Shown: positions 56,053-64,000, numbered from the stretch's first letter. The stretch: 64,000 nucleotides of DNA from Vogesella indigofera (GCF_003633895.1 NZ_RBID01000011.1:310001-374000); one strand, 5' to 3'. Notes: a model not told the origin generated them from the sequence alone. Program-made: numbers and translations.

Positions 56053-57273
56053 ATGTCTGATATCAACAAAGTCGTACTTGCCTATTCCGGCGGCCTCGAT
56101 ACTTCGGTGATCCTGAAGTGGCTGCAAGACACCTACCAGTGCGAAGTGGTGACCTTCACCGCCGACCTGGGCCAGGGCGAAGAACTGGAACCGGCACGCC
56201 AGAAGGCGCTGCAGTTCGGCATCAAGCCGGAAAACATCTTCATCGACGACCTGCGCGAAGAATTCGTGCGCGACTTCGTGTTCCCGATGTTCCGTGCCAA
56301 CACCGTGTACGAAGGCGAGTACCTGCTGGGTACCTCCATCGCCCGTCCGCTGATCGCCAAGCGCCAGATCGAGATCGCCAACCTGACCGGTGCCGACGCG
56401 GTATCGCACGGCGCGACCGGCAAAGGTAACGACCAGGTGCGTTTCGAGCTGGGCTACTACGGCCTGAAGCCGGACGTGAAAGTGATCGCGCCGTGGCGCG
56501 AGTGGGACCTGCTGTCCCGCGAAAAACTGCTGGCCTACGCCGAGAAGAACGGCATTCCGGTCGACATGAAGCACAAGAACGGTGGCGCGCCTTACTCGAT
56601 GGACGCCAACCTGCTGCACATCTCTTTCGAAGGCCGTCACCTGGAAAACCCGTCGGCCGAGGCCGAGGAATCGATGTGGCGCTGGAGCGTGTCGCCGGAA
56701 GCGGCACCGGATGCACCGGAATACCTGGACGTCGAATTCGAGCGCGGCGATATCGTGGCGCTGAACGGCGTGCGCCTGAAGGCGCACGAAGTGCTGGCCA
56801 AGCTGAACGAGCTGGGCGGCAAGCACGGCATCGGCCGTCTTGATCTGGTGGAAAACCGCTACGTCGGCATGAAGTCGCGCGGCTGCTACGAAACCCCGGG
56901 CGGCACCATCATCCTCAAGGCGCACCGCGCCATCGAGTCGATCACCCTGGACCGCGAAGTGGCGCACCTGAAGGACGACCTGATGCCACGCTACGCCAGT
57001 ATGATCTACAACGGCTACTGGTGGGCGCCGGAGCGCAAGGCGCTGCAGACCCTGATCGACTACACCCAGCAGAGCGTCAACGGCTGGGTGCGTCTGAAGC
57101 TGTACAAGGGCAACGTGATCGTGGTCAGCCGCGATTCGAAGACCAACTCGCTGTTCGACATGAACATCGCAACCTTCGACGACGACGGCGGTGCCTACAA
57201 CCAGGCCGACGCCGGCGGCTTCATCAAGCTGAACGCACTGCGCATGCGCATTGCCGGCCGCATGAACAAGTAA
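56053..57273 (+). CDS. argG: Argininosuccinate synthase
   Basis: A 406-residue type I enzyme. The ATP pyrophosphatase motif is [13 protein letters not shown] near the N terminus; [13 protein letters not shown] and [13 protein letters not shown] are also typical. Known reaction: citrulline + aspartate + ATP to argininosuccinate. AAAGAGAAA precedes the ATG at 56053. It is followed by a strong terminator and is the last clearly native gene of the window. Confidence 0.97.
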   Translation: MSDINKVVLAYSGGLDTSVILKWLQDTYQCEVVTFTADLGQGEELEPARQKALQFGIKPENIFIDDLREEFVRDFVFPMFRANTVYEGEYLLGTSIARPLIAKRQIEIANLTGADAVSHGATGKGNDQVRFELGYYGLKPDVKVIAPWREWDLLSREKLLAYAEKNGIPVDMKHKNGGAPYSMDANLLHISFEGRHLENPSAEAEESMWRWSVSPEAAPDAPEYLDVEFERGDIVALNGVRLKAHEVLAKLNELGGKHGIGRLDLVENRYVGMKSRGCYETPGGTIILKAHRAIESITLDREVAHLKDDLMPRYASMIYNGYWWAPERKALQTLIDYTQQSVNGWVRLKLYKGNVIVVSRDSKTNSLFDMNIATFDDDGGAYNQADAGGFIKLNALRMRIAGRMNK

Positions 57274-57607
57274 GCCGGACTGATTTGGCTCATGAAACCG
57301 CACCTCTTCGGGTGCGGTTTTTTATTGCCGCTTTTATAATCTGCGGCCAACCTTACCGATCCGTATGCAGGGGGACAGCATGATCTGTGTACCAGCTTTT
57401 TTTACTCAAAGAAATTACATTTCAGCTTAAGACATATGGCTTTATTGGAGCGGGAGGGGGTAGGCTGTTTGTGTTTAACAAATAAGCAGGGGCAGTGCGT
57501 AGTGCTACCTTTCCAAGCCTCAAACACGTCAGGTGCCCATGCCTGCAACCGACCGCTTCGGTCGACGATTGGCCCCCTCCCCATGGTGGACATGGCTGCA
57601 GATCGGC
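57274..57607. other. Junction between native chromosome and the foreign end region
   Basis: About 330 bases with the argG terminator, the last DUS-like motif copy (57342-57351), then AT-richer DNA up to the IS1182 left end. Small reading frames on both strands (for example 57436-57711) cross the IS boundary or lack ribosome sites and were not accepted. No tRNA or attachment site was recognised. Confidence 0.55.
57296..57323 (+). terminator. Rho-independent terminator after argG
   Basis: AACCGCACC (57296-57304) pairs with GGTGCGGTT (57311-57319), loop TCTTCG, followed by a T-run. It lies 22 bases after the argG stop. Confidence 0.92.
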
Positions 57608-59221
57608 GAGGCTGTGTGGAAACGCAGCACCGGTTAATGCCAAAGTGGTTCGCACCACCTCTTGCCGGGTTATCCAGTTCGGTCTCAGTGCGAACAAGGC
57701 TATTTAGATGAGTAAAAGGCTCCCTTCAGGCCTTTACTGCCGCCATTAACCCTGCAAATCCTATGATCTTCATGACTCGCTTCAAGTTGTAGGCAAGTAC
57801 GTGCAAGCTCATCTCGGTGCTGACATGTTCCGGGGTACGTGTCAGGAAGTGCGTCGCCCCCATCCAGTCTTTCAATGTCCCGAAGGGATGCTCCACAGTC
57901 TGCCGCCGTAGTTTCATCGCACCAGGCTGGATATCCAGTCGCCTTTGCATGGCTTCCAATGTGGCTTCGTGCTCCCATCGATTGACACGTCGATAATCAC
58001 TTGGCGTACACTTTTCTTTGATCGGGCAACGCGGGCAGTCTGAGCCCCAGTAACGATTGATCTGCAGGCCAGACTTAATCCGGGCAAATCGCCATTTCAA
58101 GCGACTGCCTGCCGGGCAGACGTATTCGCCAGCGACCGGATCAAACACGAAGTCCTCTTTGTCGAAGCGCCCTTCGGCCTTCGCGCCAGAGGTCATCGGT
58201 TTTGATACCAGCGCAGTAATGCCGGCCTCTTCACACTTTTGAATTTCTTCGCCTTTAAAGTAGCCACGATCTGCAATGGCTTGCATGCCCAAGACATCCA
58301 GTGCCGACTGCGCTTGTATGGCCATTTTGGCCAGTTGGCTGCGATCACTGCCGCTATTGGTAACTTCATGGGTAACGATGAGATGGTGCCGGGTATCGAC
58401 AGCGGTCTGCACGTTATATCCCACCAGTCCACGGTTGGTACTGGTTGCCATGGCGCGGGAGTCTGGGTCGGTCAAAGAAATCTGCGCAGAGGGCTCTTGC
58501 TCTAACTGCGCCTGGATCTGCTGCAGTCTTTCCATGCTCTTTTTCAGAGTGGCCATCTTTTGCTGAATTCGCGTGGTTCGCGCTTCCGCTATCTCTGAAG
58601 GCTGGCGATCTGCGGTTTCCAGTGCACTGAGATAACGCGCAATGCAGTGATCAATTTCCTGCATCCGCTTCTCCAGTTTGCCACGCGTGAAGTTGCGGTC
58701 GTGAGCATTTACCGCCTTGAACTTGCTGCCATCAATGGCGACGACAGCGTGCGTGAATAGCTTCAGCTCCCAGCACAGCACAACGAACTGCTTGCAGACA
58801 TTGCAGATACCGGTGCCATTGTCTCGTCGAAAGTCGGCAAGCGTTTTAAAGTCGGGTGCAAGCCGTCCCAGTAGCCACATCAGCTCAATGCTGTGCAGAG
58901 CCTCCCGTTCGAGGCGGCGACTGGATGGAGTCCGGTTGAGGTAACCGTAGATGTACAGCTTGAGCAAGATGGCTGGATGGTAAGACGGCCGCCCCGTGGC
59001 TTTGGGATCGACGCCGGCAAAGCCAAGCCCGCGCAGATCGAGTTGCTCGACAAAGGCATCCACGATGCGCACCGGGTTGTCTTCACCGACATAGTCATCA
59101 AGCAGCACTGGCAAAAGTGCGGCCTGCGACCTATTCTTTCCTTGAACGAACCGTGTCATTGCGCAACCCTCGGCATGCCATTAGGAACATCATAGACACG
59201 AAGACGTTTTCACACGGCCTC
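57608..59221 (-). mobile_element. IS1182-family insertion sequence, complete
   Basis: A 1614-bp element. The left end GAGGCTGTGTGGAAACG (57608-57624) and the right end read inward, GAGGCCGTGTGAAAACG (59221-59205), match at 15 of 17 positions. It is flanked by the 4-base direct repeat CGGC (57604-57607 and 59222-59225), which fits a target-site duplication. It holds one intact transposase gene, so insertion was probably recent. Confidence 0.85.
57726..59159 (-). CDS. IS1182-family transposase
   Basis: A 477-residue DDE transposase, intact. It starts MTRFVQGKNRSQAALLPVLL, has the N-terminal DUF772-type region (ATGRPSYHPAILLKLYIYGY), an acidic site around AVVAIDGSKFKAVN, a second at QAIADRGYFKGEEI and the C-terminal segment RQTVEHPFGTLKDWMGA with the likely catalytic Glu. 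A cysteine cluster (CPAG, CPRCPIKEKC) is typical of this family. It fills most of the element between the inverted repeats. Confidence 0.93.
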   Translation of the reverse strand: MTRFVQGKNRSQAALLPVLLDDYVGEDNPVRIVDAFVEQLDLRGLGFAGVDPKATGRPSYHPAILLKLYIYGYLNRTPSSRRLEREALHSIELMWLLGRLAPDFKTLADFRRDNGTGICNVCKQFVVLCWELKLFTHAVVAIDGSKFKAVNAHDRNFTRGKLEKRMQEIDHCIARYLSALETADRQPSEIAEARTTRIQQKMATLKKSMERLQQIQAQLEQEPSAQISLTDPDSRAMATSTNRGLVGYNVQTAVDTRHHLIVTHEVTNSGSDRSQLAKMAIQAQSALDVLGMQAIADRGYFKGEEIQKCEEAGITALVSKPMTSGAKAEGRFDKEDFVFDPVAGEYVCPAGSRLKWRFARIKSGLQINRYWGSDCPRCPIKEKCTPSDYRRVNRWEHEATLEAMQRRLDIQPGAMKLRRQTVEHPFGTLKDWMGATHFLTRTPEHVSTEMSLHVLAYNLKRVMKIIGFAGLMAAVKA

Positions 59222-59450
59222 CGGCCAAAACAGCCATTCAGACACCAAGTGAACAATGACTGGTTGTTGCTACCAAGTGGTCATTCAATGCCCTGTGACT
59301 ACGAGCCTATGGAGTGGTGTTAACTCCAACTCCAGCTATCCCGCTATTGGGGGAAAAATTTGACCTACCCTTGTCGATTACCAATTCCCATACTGTCTTT
59401 ATGACCTGCGTATCGGTCACCCACGTCAAGAATTCGATCAGGATGGTGTT

Positions 59451-59723
59451 ATGAGAGACTCATGGTGCAAACCGGTTCGGGTTCGAACCGGCAATATCGT
59501 TAGCGGTGGGGCTGCCCGCAATGTGCGGATTGCCGCGTTGGGGGGCATGGGTGAGATTATTGAAGAAGTTGCCAGATCGGCCGTCGAGCAGGGGTTGGCT
59601 CGTGCCGATACAGCGGTTCGCAAGCGACTTCTTCGCGTGGTCAGCGGTGCGAGAAGTATGCCTGCAGATGCCGATTCCCCCATAGCCCCGGTTAGCCGGG
59701 GTTTATATTTGGTTCTTATATGA
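59451..59723 (+). CDS. Small hypothetical protein between two IS elements
   Basis: A 90-residue reading frame with a reasonable ribosome site (AGGATGG, 7 bases before the ATG). The middle part (ALGGMGEIIEEVARSAVEQG) is predicted to be helical. No family is recognised. The last codons run through a hairpin terminator (59686-59701), which is odd for a complete gene and suggests either that the true 3' end has been lost or that the frame is not a gene. Confidence 0.35.
   Translation: MRDSWCKPVRVRTGNIVSGGAARNVRIAALGGMGEIIEEVARSAVEQGLARADTAVRKRLLRVVSGARSMPADADSPIAPVSRGLYLVLI
59686..59711 (+). terminator. Hairpin terminator inside the end of the small reading frame
   Basis: CCCCGG (59686-59691), loop TTAG, CCGGGG (59696-59701), then TTTATATTT. 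It has good terminator form on the plus strand. Confidence 0.6.
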
Positions 59724-59738
59724 ACGCGCCCCGTCTTG

Positions 59739-60314
59739 CTAGGTAAGATGGGCCTTCAGGAAGTCCTGCCAGTCGTAACTACTGGACTGACTCCCTTGGT
59801 CGGAATGCACCAGCACCTCCTGCTTGGGCTGACGTCGCCATACCGCCATCAACAAGGCATTCAGCACCAGTTCCCTATCGATGCGTGATTGCATCGACCA
59901 GCCAATCACCTGTCGCGAGAACAGGTCGAGCACCACGGCCAGATATAGCCATCCTTCATGCGTGCGGATGTACGTGATGTCAGTCACCCAGGCTTTATTC
60001 GGTGTATCCACGGTGAACTGGCGCTGCAGGTGGTTCGGCGCCACCACCGCGGGCCTGCCACGGTAATGCCCAGGACGGCGGTGATAGCCGGTTTGTGAGC
60101 GCAGGCCCTCCCGTTTCATCAAACGTGCCACATGATGTTTACCACAGCGTTCGCCCAATGCCTGCAGGTCGTCATGCACCTTGCGGTAGCCATAGATACA
60201 ACCACTCTCCAGCCAGGCCTGTTTGATTTGCCCCAACAAGCGCTGGTCTTCGCTGGCGCGAAGTGAATGCGGGGAAGCTTTCCAGGCGTAGTAGCCACTG
60301 GGGTGCACAGACAT
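59739..60314 (-). pseudogene. IS3-family transposase OrfB, C-terminally truncated
   Basis: Encodes 191 residues from the first ATG, and the frame stays open upstream to the frameshift site near 60410. An HTH_21-type segment (CIYGYRKVHDDLQALG) and an rve integrase core are seen with the first two catalytic aspartates (KAWVTDITYI; VLVHSDQGSQ). The protein stops after DFLKAHLT, so the third catalytic residue (Glu, normally about 35 residues after the second Asp) and the C-terminal region are absent. It cannot be an active transposase on its own. Confidence 0.85.
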
Positions 60315-60373
60315 GACGCGACATAGACGTCGAACAGGAAACTGCTGCTCATGAGTCCGGATGAAGGCATGCC

Positions 60374-60652
60374 TTACCCGGACTCCTTGGCAAAGTATGC
60401 GGCGGCCTTTTTTAGGATGTCGCGCTCCTCGGTCATCCGTTTCAGCTCTGCCTTGAGACGGCGGATTTCAGCTTGCTTGTCAGCAGATTCGGCCGGTTTC
60501 GCGCGCTTGGGGTCGTAGCGTTTCAGTCATTGATACAGGCTTTGGGCAGATACGCCGAGACGGCTGGCGACTTCGGCGACGGGATAGCCACGTTCGGTAA
60601 CCTGTTTAACGGCTTCAATCTTGAACTCTTCGGGGAAACGCTGCCTGCTCAT
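60374..60652 (-). pseudogene. IS3-family OrfA with internal stop codon
   Basis: Starts MSRQRFPEEFKIEAVKQVTE at 60652 with AAGGAGGTG upstream. The HTH_Tnp_1 region continues to ASRLGVSAQSLYQ and then reads TGA (60527-60529 on the plus strand) where the family has TGG (Trp of SLYQWLK). After the stop the frame goes on normally through LKAELKRMTEERDILKKAAA to TAA at 60374. The single-base nonsense change has inactivated it. Confidence 0.85.
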
Positions 60653-60855
60653 GACACCTCCTTGTAGGGCCTAGTGTGAGGCTCACGAGGTATCTAGGAA
60701 AGGATGGGCGATTCAATGATACCTATTGGAATGTAATTTATTGAATGCATCTGTTGGTTCACATGAAAGACTTGCTTAAATATCCGCGAAAAAATGCGAT
60801 TTATAGGGCTTTGTTGTTATTTCGCAACGTCGTCATGAAAAATTAGTCATCAATG

Positions 60856-60896
60856 CCATGTCGTTGGTTGGGGTCACGCAATCGGCATGGTTTTTT
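60856..60896 (+). terminator. Terminator-like hairpin with six Ts
   Basis: CCATGTCG (60856-60863) pairs with CGGCATGG (60883-60890) with one wobble, loop 19 bases, followed by TTTTTT. No gene precedes it on the plus strand, so it may end a non-coding transcript. Confidence 0.45.
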
Positions 60897-60937
60897 CTTT
60901 GAAATCAATGAGGTGGCTATCTGTTGCAAGCAGATAA

Positions 60938-60970
60938 AAAACAGGGCCGCTCAGTGATCTGCCCTGTTTT
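60938..60970. terminator. Bidirectional hairpin terminator
   Basis: AAAACAGGGC (60938-60947) pairs perfectly with GCCCTGTTTT (60961-60970). On the minus strand it continues into more Ts (TTTTTTATC), making that direction the stronger one. Confidence 0.7.
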
Positions 60971-60993
60971 GGTGCAGTTTTCAGTTTTATGTG

Positions 60994-61079
60994 CTGAACT
61001 TTCAGTAACTATGAGTCCCTACAGTTGTAGGGAGGCAAAGTTAGTGAAAACCTCCTGCCTTGCCAGGTAAGGCTTTTTT
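60994..61079 (+). ncRNA. Candidate structured RNA ending in a terminator
   Basis: Tandem stem-loops: CTGAA/TTCAG (60994-61005), CCCTACA/TGTAGGG (61017-61032), GGAGG/CCTCC (61031-61055) and GCCTTG/TAAGGC (61057-61073) followed by TTTTTT. No promoter was identified. It is about 590 bases upstream of a gene with an RT-like motif; known RT-based systems often carry a structured RNA nearby, but the link here is speculative. Confidence 0.3.
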
Positions 61080-61667
61080 CATTTTTGTGTGCTTGTAACG
61101 TAGCTGAAGAGGCGCAGAGTTCCTGAAAAAATCTGACTTTTCTGCGAAGTTGTTGAACAGAATCTGAGGAATTAGCTCCACTTGGTGGATGCGACCGTTT
61201 CCCTTGGCTGTGGCAGGCACGTTGTCACTTTTCTTCTGCAGTTCCTGCATGTACCTCATACAGTAGACCTCTTGGGGCAAAGCCGTGCCTGCCGTCCGGC
61301 AAAATTTTCTGGAGTTCGGCCGAAGAGGTCTTCCACTCCATCTGCCTTGAATGTCCGTTCAGGGCTACATTCCGGTCATTTCCCCTGCGCCATAGCCGAA
61401 AGGCGGAGTTCTGATTTGGGAGCGCGCACTCTCGACCCGATGCAGCCCTTCGTCACTGCAACGGAGCAACGACAGCAATCTGAAAGGAACAGTCACCCAT
61501 TGCAGCAGCTTATGCTCTGTTACAGTCGTTCAAAATGCTCTAGCAATGGTGTATTTTCTGATGAAAGTACTATGGCATGATGGGGTCAAGGTTGTATTGA
61601 ATCTGGGACAATCCAGACGGCTTGTTAAGATATGCCCACAAGGTCGAAGAAATTGGGAGGAAGAAAC

Positions 61668-64000
61668 GTGGATCGGTTTGACATTGGTGAGGTACTTGCG
61701 AAGTCGCCTTTAGATGAAGTAGTACGGCGCCTCGGCATCGAGACCGAGAGGCGGGGAAACCAACTCAGTGCAATCTGCCCATTTCACCAAGACACTCGAC
61801 CGTCGCTGCGTTTTTTTCCAGCGGACAGCAGATCTCCCGAGCATTTTCATTGTTTTGCGTGTGGCGCACACGGCCATGCGATCGACTTAGTTAAGCAAGT
61901 CCAAAGTGTAGATTTCTTGCCGGCGGTGCAATGGCTTTCGCAGAGCTTTGGCATCAAAGACATCCGGCGACAGCCAAAGAATCAGCCAGATCGCAAAGGC
62001 GCCATCGAAGGCGCACAGGCATTCGCGCTTCGGATATTTGATGAGCACCACGATACACAACGATTCCGGACTTGGTGCGAAGAGCGAGCCTTCGAGGCTG
62101 ATTTCCTGTACCGCCAGGGGGTGCGCTGTGTGCCTCACTCGGTTCTCGTGCAAGAGTTGGCGTCGAGAAGCACAGGCGAGCGTGTTGAGCTGATCGATGG
62201 CCTGCTTGCTCTCGGCCTGATTAAGCGCTTGCAACAAGCATCCCATTCGGATCAGTACAAGCTTAGCTTTCCAGATCAATTCCAATTGCAGTTCCAAGAC
62301 TACTTCCACGACGGGCGTGTTTTGATCCCGATCTATGGTGGTGCCGCAAAGCGACCGGAACTGGTTGGCTTCGCGGGACGGGCACTGCTGGCTGTGCCGC
62401 CAGAAGGAGTCCCCAAATACTTGTTAAGCCCAGGGTTTCAAAAAGCCAAATACCTGTTCAATGCGCCGAGTGCCTTTTCGTCAGCAACGGGGGAACTGAG
62501 GGACGGCGACACTGCAACGTTATATCTCGTGGAGGGCTTCCTAGATGCCCTACGCCTGCAGGCGTTAGGCTTGAACGCAGTGGCGCTTATGGGCACCTCA
62601 CTCAGCAATGGGCAGTTAGAGCTGCTGAAGCACTTCGTTGATGGCCTGCCACAGGGCAAGGCTGAGTTTGTACTTAGCATCTTCCTCGACAACGATAAAG
62701 CTGGGTTTGCAGGGACGGATCGGTTGGTGCGACGCCTGCTGGGTTTGTCCGGAGTTGATCTGCGCTGGATTGGCCTTGATGGCTATACCAACCGTCCGCT
62801 TGGCAAGGATCCGGACACTTGTCTAAAAGTGCTTTCGAGCCGAGTGGAGGCAACGGACTGGTTGCAGGACTTCAATCGGCCGGCCGAGGCAGCCTTGCTG
62901 GTATCCGAATTGGGAGACATTGATGCCTCCGAACTGCCGAACGAACGCTGGGCTGAACTGAATTCCAGTGCTCGGGAGCGGGCGGTGTACAAGACTGCGA
63001 CGACTATTCGACAGGTTCGTGGCTCGCGGCCTTTACAGGGCGTGATTCAGCGACTGAAGGCTACAGAAGAGAGTTGGGCTACCGAACTTTGTGAATTGCT
63101 GGGTACCGTTGAAGGAACACAGCGGAATCGGAGTTCCGTGTTGTTTCTCCAGGGCTTGGAAGAGCGCCTCTCTCATGCCCGAAATTTGGCGTATCACGGA
63201 TCGCGCCGTGGCGAGCTCCCATGCGATGAAGAATCTTGGCTGACTTTGGATTTGAGTGCGCGCCTGTTTGATCGCATTGCCCAACAACGATTGGCAGAGC
63301 GTGGCTGGATCCAAGCCGCCCCATATGATGCAGTCCACCTGCCGCGCAAGCTTACGGCTAATACTACGGTACTGGATGACCCGCGTCGCAAGGTTATGCC
63401 ACACCCGGCCGATTTGCACTTGCAACAGTTGCTGCTGAATGAACTGCTGACGCAGCGGCACGACTTGCTGAGTGTCGAAGGCAAGACCTTCTCGGAATGG
63501 ATTCCTGCTGTTCGCTGGTTTTCTGCCACCCGCAAAGTCGAAGTGACTGGGCCGTTTGACGACCTCCCCGCTGCAGAAGGGGAGGAGACCACATTGAGTT
63601 TTGGCTACCAAGTAGATATGGATGTGCTGGAGGGCAGCAAGACCCCGTCAGACCAAGGCATGTTCAGGCCCTACGGGCAGTGTTGGCGCGACTTCATGAG
63701 CAGTTTGAGCAGGCAGTGCCACGCTATCGGCGGTCGAGTGCATGTGCTTCGACTGGACGCCCAGCGCTACTACGACTCCATTCAGCGTTATGTGGTACGC
63801 GATGCACTACTGGACTCGATCAAAGGGGCTTTGACGGGAACCGGGGCGGGCATCTTCGGCCCACTACTTGGCCGGAGCGAAACAGCTAGCACGCAGGAGG
63901 TCGCAGAGGCTCTGGTCGACAAGGTTTGTAACTTCCTCTTTGGCCACCAATACCGGCCCCCAAATACAAGAGCTGTCGGCTCTAGTCTGGATGCGATTGG
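61668..64000 (+). CDS. DnaG-like primase (CHC2 zinc finger + TOPRIM) with C-terminal reverse-transcriptase-like region, partial
   Basis: About 777 residues are visible and the frame is open to the window end. The GTG start at 61668 has GGAGG 7 bases upstream. Domain 1 is a CHC2 zinc finger: C37 and H40 in CPFHQDTRPSL, C62 and C65 in FHCFACGAHGHAID. Domain 2 is TOPRIM: E289 in LYLVEGFLDALRL and D341/D343 in LDNDKAG. About 350 further residues match nothing I know, then VHVLRLDAQRYYDSIQRYVV (D697 to V712 region) resembles RT motif A, following FGYQVDMDVLEGS and GMFRPYGQCWRDF. The YxDD motif would lie beyond the window. GC content and codon use differ from the native genes. Confidence 0.75.
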   Translation, partial: MDRFDIGEVLAKSPLDEVVRRLGIETERRGNQLSAICPFHQDTRPSLRFFPADSRSPEHFHCFACGAHGHAIDLVKQVQSVDFLPAVQWLSQSFGIKDIRRQPKNQPDRKGAIEGAQAFALRIFDEHHDTQRFRTWCEERAFEADFLYRQGVRCVPHSVLVQELASRSTGERVELIDGLLALGLIKRLQQASHSDQYKLSFPDQFQLQFQDYFHDGRVLIPIYGGAAKRPELVGFAGRALLAVPPEGVPKYLLSPGFQKAKYLFNAPSAFSSATGELRDGDTATLYLVEGFLDALRLQALGLNAVALMGTSLSNGQLELLKHFVDGLPQGKAEFVLSIFLDNDKAGFAGTDRLVRRLLGLSGVDLRWIGLDGYTNRPLGKDPDTCLKVLSSRVEATDWLQDFNRPAEAALLVSELGDIDASELPNERWAELNSSARERAVYKTATTIRQVRGSRPLQGVIQRLKATEESWATELCELLGTVEGTQRNRSSVLFLQGLEERLSHARNLAYHGSRRGELPCDEESWLTLDLSARLFDRIAQQRLAERGWIQAAPYDAVHLPRKLTANTTVLDDPRRKVMPHPADLHLQQLLLNELLTQRHDLLSVEGKTFSEWIPAVRWFSATRKVEVTGPFDDLPAAEGEETTLSFGYQVDMDVLEGSKTPSDQGMFRPYGQCWRDFMSSLSRQCHAIGGRVHVLRLDAQRYYDSIQRYVVRDALLDSIKGALTGTGAGIFGPLLGRSETASTQEVAEALVDKVCNFLFGHQYRPPNTRAVGSSLDAI

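Larger units (their letters stand above)
59739..60652 (-). mobile_element. Decayed IS3-family element
   Basis: Remnant with orfA (interrupted by a nonsense codon) and orfB (truncated before the last catalytic residue). The orfA to orfB shift site, CCTAAAAAAGG (60406-60416 on the plus strand read in reverse), is retained. Terminal inverted repeats were not identified. The left part is missing beyond 59739. Confidence 0.8.
60653..61667. other. Gene-poor region of about 1 kb upstream of the primase/RT-like gene
   Basis: AT-richer DNA with several strong hairpins (60856-60896, 60938-60970, 60994-61079) but no convincing protein gene. Reading frames at 61041-61280 (minus) and 61182-61580 (plus) overlap each other, start at weak codons and show no family signature. 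The segment 61370-61520 resembles scrambled remnants often seen in islands. The sequence GGAGG (61656-61660) is the ribosome site of the next gene. Confidence 0.6.

Noticed and set aside
57422-57697. 91-codon minus-strand reading frame near the argG end
   Set aside because: Also spans the IS1182 border and has no family features.
57436-57711. 91-codon plus-strand reading frame
   Set aside because: Crosses the left end of IS1182 (57608), so it cannot be an ancestral gene; no motif.
59686-59701. Possible tRNA or att hairpin at CCCCGG-TTAG-CCGGGG
   Set aside because: Only a 6-bp stem with T-rich tail; no cloverleaf can be drawn, so read as a terminator.
61041-61280. 79-codon minus-strand reading frame in the gene-poor region
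   Set aside because: Starts with TTG, no clear ribosome site, no family signature, overlaps a plus-strand frame of similar quality and a hairpin terminator.
61182-61580. 132-codon plus-strand reading frame
   Set aside because: Low-information composition, no ribosome site, overlaps the frame above; looks like scrambled island DNA.

Overview
This window looks like chromosomal DNA of a GC-rich betaproteobacterium, most likely from the order Neisseriales (Chromobacteriaceae-like). The grounds are the gene neighbourhoods (rpoE-mucA-mucB-rseC-mucD, then lepA-lepB-DUF4845-rnc-era-recO-pdxJ-acpS-nagZ), an AcnD/PrpF-type methylcitrate locus, a DUF3579 protein, and a dense DUS-like 10-mer. The genus is inferred, not proven.

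Layout of the chromosomal part (1 to about 57.35 kb). The window opens in dapF, followed by a TetR regulator with a thioesterase-like protein and a dienoyl-CoA isomerase. From 2.4 to 9.4 kb is a putrescine-use locus: PuuR and an aldehyde dehydrogenase on the minus strand, and Ald, PuuD, PuuA and a SpuC-type aminotransferase on the plus strand. Both the glutamylated and the direct transamination routes for putrescine are therefore represented, with alanine dehydrogenase placed to recycle the alanine. From 9.6 to 15.3 kb lie an orphan motB, a methyltransferase, an HDOD protein and two RNA-modification enzymes. From 17.5 to 22.3 kb is an imelysin/di-haem/imelysin/DUF1513 cluster that looks iron-regulated. 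From 26.2 to 33.0 kb is the 2-methylcitrate (propionate) operon prpB-cupin-prpC-acnD-GFA-prpF. The divergent sigma-E envelope-stress operon follows (33.3-37.5 kb), then the lepA to nagZ housekeeping block (37.5-45.6 kb), a SulP transporter, a PilZ-like protein, map, dinG, a basic amino acid decarboxylase and argF-argG.

The last 6.6 kb is different. GC content drops, the DUS-like motif disappears, and the DNA holds an intact IS1182-family element (1614 bp, with a 4-bp target duplication), a decayed IS3-family element, about 1 kb of gene-poor DNA with strong hairpins, and the start of a very large protein that runs off the window. That protein has a DnaG-type CHC2 zinc finger, a TOPRIM domain and, about 400 residues further on, a sequence resembling reverse-transcriptase motif A. 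I do not recognise a characterised system with this architecture.

Two observations stand out. First, the 10-mer GTTGGCCGCA occurs 34 times exactly (hand count, both strands) between 2.3 and 57.4 kb and never afterwards; three close inverted pairs form perfect hairpins at gene ends, as DNA uptake sequences do in Neisseria. Second, the primase/RT-like gene in the foreign end region is a candidate for a new replication or defence module.
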